Part shown: one piece after another, positions 1 through 8,718 of the stretch
Layout of the letters: every line of letters starts with the position of its first letter
Position numbering within the stretch: the first letter of the stretch is position 1
Assembly (NCBI RefSeq): GCF_014646295.1
Contig: NZ_BMNE01000010.1
Coordinates: 132,697 to 196,696, forward strand
Length of the DNA: 64,000 bases
From: Nocardia rhizosphaerihabitans
GTDB lineage: Bacteria; Actinomycetota; Actinomycetes; Mycobacteriales; Mycobacteriaceae
Direction of reading: 5' to 3'
The notes under the pieces: model-generated
Told to the model about the DNA's origin: nothing
Seen by the model: only the letters and a program-made list of their open reading frames with translations
The model's database searches: none
Made by a program: the position numbers and the translations under genes

Positions 1-93
1 CGCACGCTGCAGTTCCGCAACGGCATCCCCGACATGCGCGACATCGTCGAGGGTGACGTGCGGTTCACCCTGCCCTTCGGTATCCGGTCCTGA
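1..93 (+). CDS. pheS: Phenylalanyl-tRNA synthetase alpha subunit, C-terminal end (partial)
   Basis: The window starts inside this gene. The last 30 codons read through LQFRNGIPDMRDIVEGDVRF to a TGA stop, the conserved C-terminal end of the bacterial PheS catalytic subunit. PheS and PheT form the alpha2-beta2 enzyme that charges tRNA-Phe in the cytoplasm. The assignment is reinforced by pheT starting 18 bases downstream, the standard pheST operon order. Only the tail is visible, so nothing can be said about the active site or promoter. Confidence 0.93.
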   Translation, partial: RTLQFRNGIPDMRDIVEGDVRFTLPFGIRS

Positions 94-111
94 GAGAGAG
101 CGAAAAGTCAC

Positions 112-2613
112 GTGCGAGTAGCGCAGTCCTGGCTGACCGAGATCCTGCAGCGCACCACCCCCGAATGGTCGGTGTCCTCGGCCGAGCTCGATGCCGGTTT
201 CGTCCGCGTCGGCCTGGAGGTCGAAGAGGTCGACGAGCTCCAGCCGATCGGTGGTGACATCGACAAGCCGCTGGTCGTCGGCCGGGTCGCCGAGATCACC
301 GAGCTCACCGAGTTCAAGAAGCCGATCCGCTTCTGCAAGGTCGATGTCGGCAACCCCGAGCTGCAGGAGATCGTCTGCGGCGCCCGCAATTTCGCGGTCG
401 GCGACCTCGTCGTCGTCGTGCTGCCCGGTGGCGAGCTGCCCGGTGGGTTCAAGATCTCCTCGCGGAAGACCTATGGGCACACCTCCAACGGCATGATCTG
501 CTCGGTCGCCGAACTCGGCATCGGCAAGGATCACGACGGCATTTTGGTGCTCGAGCCCGGCTCGGCGCAGCCCGGTGACGACGCGAACGTGCTGCTCGGC
601 ACCGACGACACGATCATCGAACTCAACATCACCCCCGACCGCGGCTACTGCTTCTCGGTCCGCGGCCTGGCCCGTGAACTGGCCTGCGGCTTCGATCTCG
701 AATACGCCGACCCGGCCGTACGGACCCTGGCCGACGGCGACGGTGAGGCGTGGCCCGTTCGGCTGGAAGCCGACTCGGAGTGCACCCGTTTCGGCGTGCG
801 CCGGGTCACCGGGATGAACCCGGACGCGGTGAGCCCGCTGTGGCTGCAGCGCAGGCTGATGCTGTCGGGCATGCGCCCGATCTCGCCCGCCGTCGACGTC
901 ACCAACTACGTGATGCTCGAACTGGGCCAGCCGCTGCACGCCTTCGACGCCGCGAAACTCCACGGCGGCTTGGTCGTTCGCTCAGCCAACACCGGTGAGA
1001 CCCTGCGCACCCTCGACGATGTCGAGCGCACCCTCGACGCCGAGGACGTGGTGATCGCCGACGACTCCGGCGTCATCTCGCTGGCCGGTGTGATGGGCGG
1101 TGACAGCACCGAGGTCGGCGCAGGGACCACCGACGTGGTGCTCGAGGCCGCGACCTGGAACCCGTTGCGGGTGTACCGGACCGCGCGCAGGCACAAGCTG
1201 GTCTCGGAGGCGGGCAAGCGCTACGAGCGCGTCGTCGACCCGGAGATCAACATTGTCGCTCTCGACCGGGCGGCCACCCTGCTGGCCGAGATCACCGGCG
1301 GCACCATCGAATCCACGCTCACCGACATCCGCGTTCCGCTCGAGCCGGTCGCGCCGATCGCGATGGACATCGACCTGCCCGACCGCGTCGCCGGCGTCAC
1401 CTACCCGGCGGGCACCGCCGTGCGCAGGCTCGCCCAGATCGGCGCCGGGGTCGAGATCGAGGTCAACGACGCGGGCAAGACCCAGCTGCTGGTGACCCCG
1501 CCGAGCTGGCGCCCCGACCTGTCCCAGCCCGCCGACCTGGTCGAAGAGGTGCTGCGGCTGGAGGGTCTCGAGCAGATCCCGTCGGTCCTGCCGTCGGCGC
1601 CTGCCGGTCGCGGCCTGACCGCCACCCAGAAGCGGCGCCGTGCGGTGAGCCGGGCGCTGGCGTTCGCCGGCGGCGTCGAGGTGCCCGCGCCGGTGTTCCT
1701 GCCCGCCGGTGTGTTCGACGTGTGGGGTCTCGACGTCGACGACCCGCGCCGCAACACCACCCGCGTGCTGAACCCGCTCGACACCGAGCGTCCCGAGCTG
1801 GCGACCACGCTGCTGCCCGGTCTGCTGGAAGTGGCCACCCGCAATATCTCGCGCGGCGCCCGCGACCTCACGATCTACGGCATCGCACAGGTCGTGCAGC
1901 CCGGCGCCGAGACCCACGCGGTCGCGGCGCTGCCGGTGGATCGTCGGCCCACCGACGAGCAGATCGCCGAGCTGGACGCCTCGCTGCCCGCGCAGCCGGT
2001 GCACGTGGCCGCGGTGCTCAGCGGCAAGCGTGACCCGCGCGGTCCATGGGGTCCCGGCCGTCAGGCCGAGGCCGCCGACGCGTTCGCGCTGGTCGACGCC
2101 ATCGCCGACGCGGCGGGTGTCACCATCGAACGCCGCGCCGCCGCCTACCTGCCGTGGCATCCCGGCCGCTGCGCCGAACTGGTCGTCGACGGTGTCGTGG
2201 TCGGTCACGCGGGTGAGCTGCACCCGGCCGTGCTGGAGCGCGCCGGTCTGCCGCCGCGCACCTGCGCGCTGGAACTGGACCTCGATGCCCTGCCGCTGAC
2301 CGAGGCCCGTCCCGCGCCCACGGTGTCGGCGTTCCCCGCCGTCCTGCAGGACGTGTCGATCAGCGTCGAGAAGGCTGTTCCCGCCGCGAGCGTCGAATCG
2401 GCGCTGCGCACCGGTGGAGGCGACCTGCTCGAGGACATTGCCCTGTTCGACGTCTACGAGGGCGCGCAGGCCGGTGAGGGCCGCAAGTCCCTGACCTACG
2501 CCCTGCGTTTCCGCGCCACCGATCGCACCCTCACCGAGGACGAGGCCAGTGCCGCGCGCGACGCGGCCGTCGCCTCGGCAGCCACCGCGGTAGGCGCCGA
2601 ACTGCGCGGCTGA
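112..2613 (+). CDS. pheT: Phenylalanyl-tRNA synthetase beta subunit
   Basis: PheT is the large non-catalytic subunit of the tRNA-Phe charging enzyme. At 833 aa it is full length for actinobacteria. In order: an N-terminal tRNA-binding EMAP/OB domain (about residues 40-155), B3/B4 editing domain (about 215-385), B5 domain (about 410-480), a core synthetase-like region, and a C-terminal ferredoxin-fold anticodon-binding domain (about 740-833). The start is GTG (MRVAQSWLTE); the downstream gene order and the purine-rich stretch after the pheS stop (gagagagagcgaa) support it. It is followed by a strong hairpin, so pheST probably ends here. In M. tuberculosis the next backbone genes are argCJBDFRGH, which here begin only at 36.5 kb. 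Confidence 0.97.
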   Translation: MRVAQSWLTEILQRTTPEWSVSSAELDAGFVRVGLEVEEVDELQPIGGDIDKPLVVGRVAEITELTEFKKPIRFCKVDVGNPELQEIVCGARNFAVGDLVVVVLPGGELPGGFKISSRKTYGHTSNGMICSVAELGIGKDHDGILVLEPGSAQPGDDANVLLGTDDTIIELNITPDRGYCFSVRGLARELACGFDLEYADPAVRTLADGDGEAWPVRLEADSECTRFGVRRVTGMNPDAVSPLWLQRRLMLSGMRPISPAVDVTNYVMLELGQPLHAFDAAKLHGGLVVRSANTGETLRTLDDVERTLDAEDVVIADDSGVISLAGVMGGDSTEVGAGTTDVVLEAATWNPLRVYRTARRHKLVSEAGKRYERVVDPEINIVALDRAATLLAEITGGTIESTLTDIRVPLEPVAPIAMDIDLPDRVAGVTYPAGTAVRRLAQIGAGVEIEVNDAGKTQLLVTPPSWRPDLSQPADLVEEVLRLEGLEQIPSVLPSAPAGRGLTATQKRRRAVSRALAFAGGVEVPAPVFLPAGVFDVWGLDVDDPRRNTTRVLNPLDTERPELATTLLPGLLEVATRNISRGARDLTIYGIAQVVQPGAETHAVAALPVDRRPTDEQIAELDASLPAQPVHVAAVLSGKRDPRGPWGPGRQAEAADAFALVDAIADAAGVTIERRAAAYLPWHPGRCAELVVDGVVVGHAGELHPAVLERAGLPPRTCALELDLDALPLTEARPAPTVSAFPAVLQDVSISVEKAVPAASVESALRTGGGDLLEDIALFDVYEGAQAGEGRKSLTYALRFRATDRTLTEDEASAARDAAVASAATAVGAELRG

Positions 2614-2623
2614 CCCGCATCGC

Positions 2624-2657
2624 GAAGGCCGCCCGGGTATCCCACCGGGCGGTCTTC
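2624..2657. terminator. Bidirectional terminator-like hairpin between pheT and the phosphatase gene
   Basis: Arms 2624-2636 (GAAGGCCGCCCGG) and 2645-2657 (CCGGGCGGTCTTC) pair over 13 positions with one G-U wobble and an 8-base loop. It lies between the convergent ends of pheT and the minus-strand phosphatase gene and could stop transcription from both sides. There is no clean U-tract, as is common in high-GC actinobacteria. Confidence 0.7.
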
Positions 2658-2680
2658 GTCGTCTTCCGCTGTCACTCAGG

Positions 2681-3589
2681 TCAGGAAACCAGGTTCTTCC
2701 GCAGTTTCATCAGGGTCCAGCCGTCGAGTCCGAGTCCGTCGGTGAGGTACTTGCCGAAGTCCCCGTACTTCTCCTCGATCTGCCCGAGCGCCACGTCGAG
2801 GTAGGCGACCCGCACTTCCTGCAGGGGAATCAGCAGGTCCGGATTCTGCATGATGCCTGCCTGCTTCAGCTGGGCCCGCAGTGCGGCATCCGCCGCCGCC
2901 CGATACTGATTCGACAGCAGGTAGTCCTGCCGAGCCACCGACTCCGGCACGCCGACGGCCCGCAGTGTCACGTAGGACAGCCATCCCGTCCGGTCCTTAC
3001 CGGCCGTGCAGTGATACAGCGTGGCGTTCGCGGTATTCGCCAGATCCTTGACCGACTGTCCGAACTTCCCCAGCGCATCGGCGGTGAAGAAGTTGAGATA
3101 CACGTTCTGCATGATCTGCTCGGCTTTGCCGTCACCCAGCATTTCCTGTTGCTGCACCGGATCTTTCGACGAGATTGCCTGGAACATCTTCGTGAACATG
3201 CCGCCGTCGTCGATCGGACGGGCCACCAGCGGAACTCCTGCGGGCAACTTGTCCGCCCCCATCGCCTGCACCTCGGCCGGCGTCCTGAGGTCGATCACAG
3301 TCTGGAGCTTCAACGCCGCCAGCTTCTGCACATCGGCATCGGTCAGCTTGGCGAGCGCGTCGGCCCGAACAAGCTTGCCCGTCTTGACCTTGGCTCCGTC
3401 GTAGGTGATGTACCCACCCAGGTCCCGAACATTGGCAGCACCCTGCAGTTCGATCTTGGTCGGACCCCCGGCAGGGGCTGCGCCGGCGGTACCAGCCAAC
3501 CCCGCAGCCACCAACCCGACAGCCAGCAGCGGCACGGACACCAACGACAACCATGACTTCCGCTTCCGCGAAACAGATGAATTACTCAT
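2681..3589 (-). CDS. Secreted tyrosine/serine protein phosphatase family protein
   Basis: This is a 302-aa member of the bacterial tyrosine-phosphatase family (Y_phosphatase3 type, as in mycobacterial PtpB). The P-loop signature HCTAGKDRTG begins at residue 193, giving nucleophile Cys194 and phosphate-binding Arg200; an upstream NVRDLGGY motif is also typical of the family. Residues 1-38 form a signal peptide (basic SRKRK, hydrophobic core, AGAAP), so the enzyme is probably exported. Secreted relatives act on phosphotyrosine, phosphoserine or phosphoinositides; the substrate here is unknown. It is convergent with pheT and stands alone. Confidence 0.88.
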   Translation of the reverse strand: MSNSSVSRKRKSWLSLVSVPLLAVGLVAAGLAGTAGAAPAGGPTKIELQGAANVRDLGGYITYDGAKVKTGKLVRADALAKLTDADVQKLAALKLQTVIDLRTPAEVQAMGADKLPAGVPLVARPIDDGGMFTKMFQAISSKDPVQQQEMLGDGKAEQIMQNVYLNFFTADALGKFGQSVKDLANTANATLYHCTAGKDRTGWLSYVTLRAVGVPESVARQDYLLSNQYRAAADAALRAQLKQAGIMQNPDLLIPLQEVRVAYLDVALGQIEEKYGDFGKYLTDGLGLDGWTLMKLRKNLVS

Positions 3590-3686
3590 CCGCGAGACGT
3601 TATTGACGGCCTACGGCCCGGCCGCCGATTCCCGAATGTGGCACCGCCCAGCAGGACTCGCAACTCGGTCACCGAGACCGGTCGTT

Positions 3687-4577
3687 TCAGCGGGCCACGC
3701 GGCGGGGCGGGAGTGGGACGCGGTCCAGGTCGTGGGCGAGCACGGCGCCGGGGAAGTCCGCCTGCTCCAGGAACAGCGGGTCGTCGGCTTCGGCGTAGCG
3801 CTCGGAGAAGTGTGTCAGAACCAGGGTCCGCACCCCGCAGGCCCTGGCCACTTCGCCCGCCTGCCGCGCCGTCAGGTGACCCCGCTCGGCGGCCTGATCG
3901 GTCTCGGAGTCGAGGAACGTGGACTCGATGATGAGCATGTCCACGCCCTCGGCCAGGGCGAAGACGTTGTCGCACAGGCGGGTATCCATGACGAAGGCCA
4001 CCTTCTGCCCCGGCCTCGGCACCGTGCATTCCTCCAGGAGCGCCCCCGACAGTTCCCGGACGGCCGCACCCGAGATGCCGTGCGCGCGTAGCCGTTCGGG
4101 CAGAAACGTGCGGCCGTCCGGCTCGGCGATCCGGTAGCCGTAGGTCGGGATGCTGTGGTCCAAGGGCAGCGCGGTGAGCGTGAAGCCGTCGCCCTGCAAT
4201 GTCTCGCCCGGGCCGCTGACAGGGTGCTCGACGAGCGTGGGCGAACCGTAGTAGCTGGTCGCGAACTTCAGACGCTCCCAGTACTCGGCGCCCTCGGCGG
4301 GAAAGACCGCGTGGACATCGTGCGGCACCCCGTCGCGACCCAGCCGCTGCACGATGCCCGGCACACCCAAGGCGTGATCCCCGTGAAAATGAGTGACGCA
4401 GACCCAGTGCAGCTCGGTCGCGGAAGCCCCCGCGTGCGCCATCTGACGCTGCGTGCCTTCGCCCGGGTCGAACAGAATGCCCTGCCCGCCCCAACGCAAC
4501 AGATATCCGTTGTGATTGCGGCGGCGCGTGGGCACAGCCCCAGCCGTACCCAGCACGATGAGCTCCCGTGTCGACAT
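3687..4577 (-). CDS. rnz: Ribonuclease Z (tRNA 3' processing endonuclease)
   Basis: This 296-aa metallo-beta-lactamase-fold protein is the right size for the short form of RNase Z, which trims the 3' trailer of pre-tRNAs in the cytoplasm. The zinc motif is THFHGDHALG, with His63, His65, Asp67 and His68. Downstream are the metal-ligand segments DTRLCDN and ESTFLD, the LTARQAG histidine region (GHLTARQAG), and the C-terminal LTHFSERY motif. The gene stands alone on the minus strand. Confidence 0.9.
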   Translation of the reverse strand: MSTRELIVLGTAGAVPTRRRNHNGYLLRWGGQGILFDPGEGTQRQMAHAGASATELHWVCVTHFHGDHALGVPGIVQRLGRDGVPHDVHAVFPAEGAEYWERLKFATSYYGSPTLVEHPVSGPGETLQGDGFTLTALPLDHSIPTYGYRIAEPDGRTFLPERLRAHGISGAAVRELSGALLEECTVPRPGQKVAFVMDTRLCDNVFALAEGVDMLIIESTFLDSETDQAAERGHLTARQAGEVARACGVRTLVLTHFSERYAEADDPLFLEQADFPGAVLAHDLDRVPLPPRRVAR

Positions 4578-4678
4578 GGACCCATCCTCGCGGCTCGCGG
4601 CAAGGGTGTCAGGTCTATTTCGGGTCGAGCAGGGGTGACGGGTTGGGTCCGGTGAGGGGGCGGGATAGGTTGGCTGGT

Positions 4679-5995
4679 GTGTCGATGATGAAAGGCGCCA
4701 ATGTCGCGGTGCCTGCTTCCGTGGTTCGCGTCGAAGTGGGTTGGCAGCCGGGTGCGGGGGTGCCCGATGCCGATGCTTCCGCGCTGCTCCTCGCCGGGGC
4801 GAAGGTGCGTTCCGACGACGACTTCGTCTTCTACAACCAGGCGGTGCACCCCTCGGGCGCGGTCCGCCACGAGGGAAAACAGCAGGGGCCCACCGTCATC
4901 GACGCGCTGTCGGTGAACCTGGCCCAGGTCGAGCCGCAGATCGAGACGATCGTGCTCGCCGCCTCCGCCGACGGCGGCACCTTCGGCCAGTTCCGCGGCC
5001 TCTACGTTCGGGTGATCGATGCGGTCGGCGGCGGCGAGGTCGCCCGCTTCGACAGCACGGGCGCCACCACCGAGACCGCGTTCGTCCTGGGCGAGCTGTA
5101 CCGCCGCCAGGGTGCGTGGAAGTTCCGTGCCGTCGGTCAGGGTTACGACTCCGGATTGGCCGGTCTGGCAACAGATTTCGGCATCTCGGTCGACGACGCG
5201 CCTGCCACCCCGCCCGCACCGGCGCCGTTCACCCCACCGACCCCGCCGCCGTACGTCCCCGCACCCCAGCCGTACGCCTCGGCCGCGCAGCCGAGCCCGC
5301 CCCAGCCGTTCTCCCCGCCCCACCAGGGCCCACCTCCCGTCGCCCCGCCTGCCGCACCCCCGGTGAACCTCGCCAAGGTCTCGCTGACCAAGGAATCACC
5401 CTCGGTCTCGCTCACCAAGCACGGCGCGACCGGCGGCGTCCTGCGGGTGAACCTGAACTGGACGTCGATGGCCGCGACCGGCCGCCTGTTCGGCAAGCTG
5501 CGGGGTAGGAACATCGACCTCGACCTGTGCTGCTTCTTCGAACTGGTCAACGGCGCGATCGGTTCGGTCCGCGCCCTCGACCGCCGTTTCGGCGCACTGT
5601 ACGAGCCGCCGTTCATCCACCTCGACCAGGACGACCGCACCGGCGCCAGCATCACCGGCGAGAACCTCTCGATCAACCTGGACTACACCCAGTTCTTCCG
5701 TCGGATCCTCGTCTTCGCCTCGATCTACGACGGCGCGAGCGACTTCCGCGGCGTGCACGCCACCGTCACCCTGAACCCGGTGAACTCCCCACCGATCGAG
5801 ATGACCCTCGACGGCTGCACCGACAATTCCCGCGACGCGGTGCTCGCCGTGCTGGAGAACGTCGACGGCGAGCTGGTGGTCCGGCGCGAGGGCGCCTTCG
5901 TCCGGCCGCCCGCCGGTCAGCCGGGCGGGGGTGTCATGGAGATCGCCCGGTTGTACAACTGGGACTTCGGCTTCCAGGCGGGCCGCGGCAAGTGA
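4679..5995 (+). CDS. TerD/TerA-family protein with two stress domains joined by a proline-rich linker
   Basis: Tellurium-resistance TerD-family proteins bind calcium and are linked to stress and envelope signalling; their biochemical role is unsettled. From the GTG at 4679 (reading VSMMKGANVAV) the product is 438 aa. Residues about 3-168 match the TerD fold (KGANVAV start, DDDFVFYNQ, HPSGAVRHEG, GELYRRQGAWKFRAVGQG). About 169-240 is a proline-rich low-complexity linker. About 245-435 is a second beta-sandwich domain opening with KVSLTKESPSVSL, resembling TerA. ATGs at 4685 and 4688 are alternative starts. The stop overlaps the GTG of the hydrolase gene downstream, implying coupled translation. 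Confidence 0.85.
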   Translation: MSMMKGANVAVPASVVRVEVGWQPGAGVPDADASALLLAGAKVRSDDDFVFYNQAVHPSGAVRHEGKQQGPTVIDALSVNLAQVEPQIETIVLAASADGGTFGQFRGLYVRVIDAVGGGEVARFDSTGATTETAFVLGELYRRQGAWKFRAVGQGYDSGLAGLATDFGISVDDAPATPPAPAPFTPPTPPPYVPAPQPYASAAQPSPPQPFSPPHQGPPPVAPPAAPPVNLAKVSLTKESPSVSLTKHGATGGVLRVNLNWTSMAATGRLFGKLRGRNIDLDLCCFFELVNGAIGSVRALDRRFGALYEPPFIHLDQDDRTGASITGENLSINLDYTQFFRRILVFASIYDGASDFRGVHATVTLNPVNSPPIEMTLDGCTDNSRDAVLAVLENVDGELVVRREGAFVRPPAGQPGGGVMEIARLYNWDFGFQAGRGK

Positions 5996-6762
5996 TACGA
6001 CACCCCGCGACCAGGGCGCTGAACGCGCTGGTCTACCACCCGGACAAGCACGTCGCACAGACCCCGGCCGCCTACGGCCTCGACTACCGCGACCTGCACC
6101 CGCGGACCGCCGACGGCGTCGACCTGCACGGCTGGTTCGTGCGCGCCGACCGCCCCCGCGGCCACATCCTCTACGCGCACGGCAACGCGGGCACCATCGG
6201 CGACCGCGTGCCGATCATCGCGCTGCTGGTCCGGGCCGGTTTCGACGTCCTCGCCTTCGACTATCGCGGTTTCGGCCACAGCACGGGATCGCCGGGGGAG
6301 CAGGGCACCTATCTCGACGCCAGGGCGGTCCGCGCCGCCCTGCTCGACCAGCCCGGCGTCGACCCGGACCGGGTGCTGTATCTCGGCAAGTCGCTCGGCG
6401 GCGGTGTCCTGCTCGAGCTGGCCACCGAGCACCCGCCCGCGGGCATGATCCTGATGTCGACCTTCAGCAGCATGCGCGCCGCCGCCCGCTCGGTCTACCC
6501 GTTCCTGCCCGCGCCGCTGATCCCGAACGCCTACCCGAGCCTGCGCCGGATCGCCGCCCTGCGCGTCCCGGTGTTGATGTTCCACGGCGACCGCGACGAA
6601 CTGCTCCCGCTGCGCCATGCCGAACGCCTCTTCGCGGCGGCGCGGGAACCGAAGGAGCTGGTCGTGGTGCCCGGTGCGGGCCACAACGACGTCATCGACG
6701 CGCTCGGCCCGCGCTGGCCGCAGCGCATCACGGAGTGGTCGGAGACCTTCCTGCCTGCGTAG
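5992..6762 (+). CDS. Alpha/beta hydrolase (S33 / ABHD13-BEM46-like)
   Basis: This 256-aa serine hydrolase starts at a GTG overlapping the TGA of the TerD-family gene (GTGA), so the two are translationally coupled. The fold is clear: oxyanion motif HGNAG at 63-67, nucleophile elbow GKSLG with Ser134, HGDRDELLP with Asp202, and PGAGHND with His231, a complete catalytic triad. No signal peptide is evident. The family includes lipid thioesterases, depalmitoylases and peptidases, so the substrate is not known. Longer upstream reading frames overlap TerD and are not preferred. Confidence 0.85.
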   Translation: MIRHPATRALNALVYHPDKHVAQTPAAYGLDYRDLHPRTADGVDLHGWFVRADRPRGHILYAHGNAGTIGDRVPIIALLVRAGFDVLAFDYRGFGHSTGSPGEQGTYLDARAVRAALLDQPGVDPDRVLYLGKSLGGGVLLELATEHPPAGMILMSTFSSMRAAARSVYPFLPAPLIPNAYPSLRRIAALRVPVLMFHGDRDELLPLRHAERLFAAAREPKELVVVPGAGHNDVIDALGPRWPQRITEWSETFLPA

Positions 6763-6771
6763 CCTGGCGGT

Positions 6772-7278
6772 ATGAGCGAAACGAGCGAGATCCTCGGCCG
6801 TCTGGCCGCGCTGCCCGACGCCGAGCTGGTGTCGGTGCTGCGGGCCGCGGTCGCCGGCCGGCCCGGGCTCGGCCCCGTCGCCGCCGCACTCGCCCAGGTC
6901 GCGGCCGGTCATGCGGAAACCGGATCACCTGTGACTCTGGACACGGACGTGGTGGACGCCGATGTGGTGTCCGTCGCATCGGACCAGGTAGGAGGCGCCA
7001 TGCCGGTACCGCCGGTACCGCATGGCCTGCCCGGCACCGCCGCACCCACTGTGACCGGCGGCTATTCCACTTCCGGAGTGCCGACATTCGACGCGGTTCG
7101 CGATAAGGTCGAGCAGCGCTTCGGCACCGCGCAGGGAATGGGTGAGCTCGACCAGCAGACCCCGGCGGGTCGCAGCGTCGACGAACAGTGGGAGGCGCGG
7201 GAGAAAGCCGCGCGCGAGCGTCTGGCTCAGATTCGGAAATCGATGCAGGGCAACGATTCCGGCGCCGACGACAAGTAG
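6772..7278 (+). CDS. Unrecognised 168-aa protein
   Basis: I do not recognise this family. It is the third gene of a co-directional run (TerD, hydrolase, this, next), starting 9 bases after the hydrolase stop. An N-terminal helical segment (about residues 5-48, SEILGRLAALPDAELVSVLR) precedes a Pro/Gly/Thr-rich middle (about 75-105), and the last 60 residues form a charged, probably coiled-coil helix (VDEQWEAREKAARERLAQIR). There is no signal peptide or membrane segment. Codon use matches the neighbours, so it is probably a real gene. Its helix-linker-helix build suggests a scaffold or adaptor, but that is speculation. Confidence 0.65.
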   Translation: MSETSEILGRLAALPDAELVSVLRAAVAGRPGLGPVAAALAQVAAGHAETGSPVTLDTDVVDADVVSVASDQVGGAMPVPPVPHGLPGTAAPTVTGGYSTSGVPTFDAVRDKVEQRFGTAQGMGELDQQTPAGRSVDEQWEAREKAARERLAQIRKSMQGNDSGADDK

Positions 7279-7324
7279 CCGCAAGGCCTCCCGTCCGAGC
7301 AACGACCGTGATGGGTGGACCCAG

Positions 7325-8347
7325 ATGACACAGGCGCGCCAGATCGCCGAACGACTGCTCGACGCGCAGGTGGACTTCCTGCTCGCCGAGGTGACCGGTG
7401 ACCGGTTCGCCGAGGTGATCGCGCGGGACGTGGCCGCCGTGCTGGCCGTCGGCGACACCATCGTCTTCGGTGACGTCGTTTCGCTCGCACAGGGCGAGGA
7501 AACCGTGGCCACGGTGTTCGACCGCATCGGCGGCAGCCCCGTCATCGCCGACACCGTCGGCATCTTCTCCGACGCGATCTACGACCACATCGCGTCCAAC
7601 ACCGAGTACACCCTCGGCGATGTGGTCGACCGCGAGCCGGTGGAAGCGTTGCTGGAGAAGATCTTCGGCATGCACCAGGCCCAGGAGCGCATCCTGGACC
7701 GGCTCACCGAGAGCCCGCTCGTCGCCACCGTCGCCGCCCGCTTCGTCGACAAGCTGATCGGCGACTTCATGCAGGCCAACCGGGAACGCGCCGAGAAGAT
7801 CCCCGGTGTCTCCTCGCTGATGTCGCTGGGCCAGTCGGCCGCGAACCGCGCCAAGAAGGTCGCCGACAGCACCTTCGTCGGCGATCTCGCCGGCAAGGGC
7901 GCGCTGTTCGCGCTCAAGCGCACCAACAACGCCATCCGCGACATGCTGCGCGACGCCCCCGTGCACTCGGCGGCGATGGAGTTCTGGGATCTGCACGCCG
8001 ACGAGCCCGTGGCGGGCCTGCGCGAGTACCTCACGCAGAAGGATCTCAACGAACTGGTCCAGATCTGCTACGAGATCGCGGTGACGACCAGGGAGAAGGA
8101 ATACTTCGGGATGCTGGTGCGCGAATGCGTCGAGGTGTTCTACACCAGGTACAGCAAGCACACGCTCTCGGCGATGCTGCCCGAGCTCGGGCTGACCGCC
8201 GACGACATCGGCGCCGAGATCCTGCGCTACGGTCCCGCCGTCATCGAGTCGGCCAAGGCCAACGGTGTGCTGGCCGGGCTGATCCGGGAACGCCTCGAGC
8301 CGTTCTTCTTCTCCGAGCAGGTGCTCGGCATTCTCGGCGGCAAGTAA
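7325..8347 (+). CDS. Unrecognised 340-aa helical protein
   Basis: The chosen start is the ATG at 7325 (MTQARQIAERLLDAQVDFLL), because the in-frame extension upstream has low-complexity shadow composition. The protein looks largely alpha-helical and soluble, with no signal peptide or transmembrane segment; a Lys/Arg-rich stretch lies near residues 165-215 (NRAKKVADSTF, ALKRTNNAIRDMLRD). I cannot name the family. It follows the 168-aa protein by 46 bases in the same direction and probably belongs to the same transcription unit as the TerD-family gene. Function unknown. Confidence 0.65.
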   Translation: MTQARQIAERLLDAQVDFLLAEVTGDRFAEVIARDVAAVLAVGDTIVFGDVVSLAQGEETVATVFDRIGGSPVIADTVGIFSDAIYDHIASNTEYTLGDVVDREPVEALLEKIFGMHQAQERILDRLTESPLVATVAARFVDKLIGDFMQANRERAEKIPGVSSLMSLGQSAANRAKKVADSTFVGDLAGKGALFALKRTNNAIRDMLRDAPVHSAAMEFWDLHADEPVAGLREYLTQKDLNELVQICYEIAVTTREKEYFGMLVRECVEVFYTRYSKHTLSAMLPELGLTADDIGAEILRYGPAVIESAKANGVLAGLIRERLEPFFFSEQVLGILGGK

Positions 8348-8718
8348 TCACCGTCGGGTCTCGAATTTCCGGAATACGCCGGGAATGTGTGGTTCGGGTC
8401 GCTATCGTTCATTTCTGATCGGTTGACCCGCCCACTTTTACAGCGTTGTCCTTCGCGCTGCCGGAAATTGTGGGCGGCATCACGTCGCTATTTCTCGGCT
8501 ATGTATCGCGCATCGAACGGGCCGGTCACGCAATTGCCGTGCGGGCTGTGAGGTTTCGGATACAGAAACCCCCGTTGATTTCCGGCATGTTGAGATCACT
8601 GCACGAAACCCGTTCTTACACCGTCCCGGATTGACCGCGTGGACCGGGCAGTGCAAGTTGACACCTGACTTTCGTTGAGCCGCCGGAAAATTCACCCGGC
8701 GGTGTTACAGAGGAGCAG
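8348..8718. other. 371-bp intergenic region upstream of the conservon
   Basis: Composition is less GC-rich than the neighbouring genes and no convincing gene is present; short frames here lack a ribosome site and family resemblance. A hairpin (arms CCGCCGG at 8680-8686 and CCGGCGG at 8696-8702) sits just before the conservon's ribosome-binding site AGGAG (8711-8715) and could affect its translation. A TTGACA at 8658-8663 could be a -35 element, but I see no good -10 partner. Confidence 0.5.

Noticed and set aside
8446..8634. A 62-codon frame before the conservon
   Set aside because: No ribosome-binding site, no family resemblance and mixed codon use; treated as intergenic.
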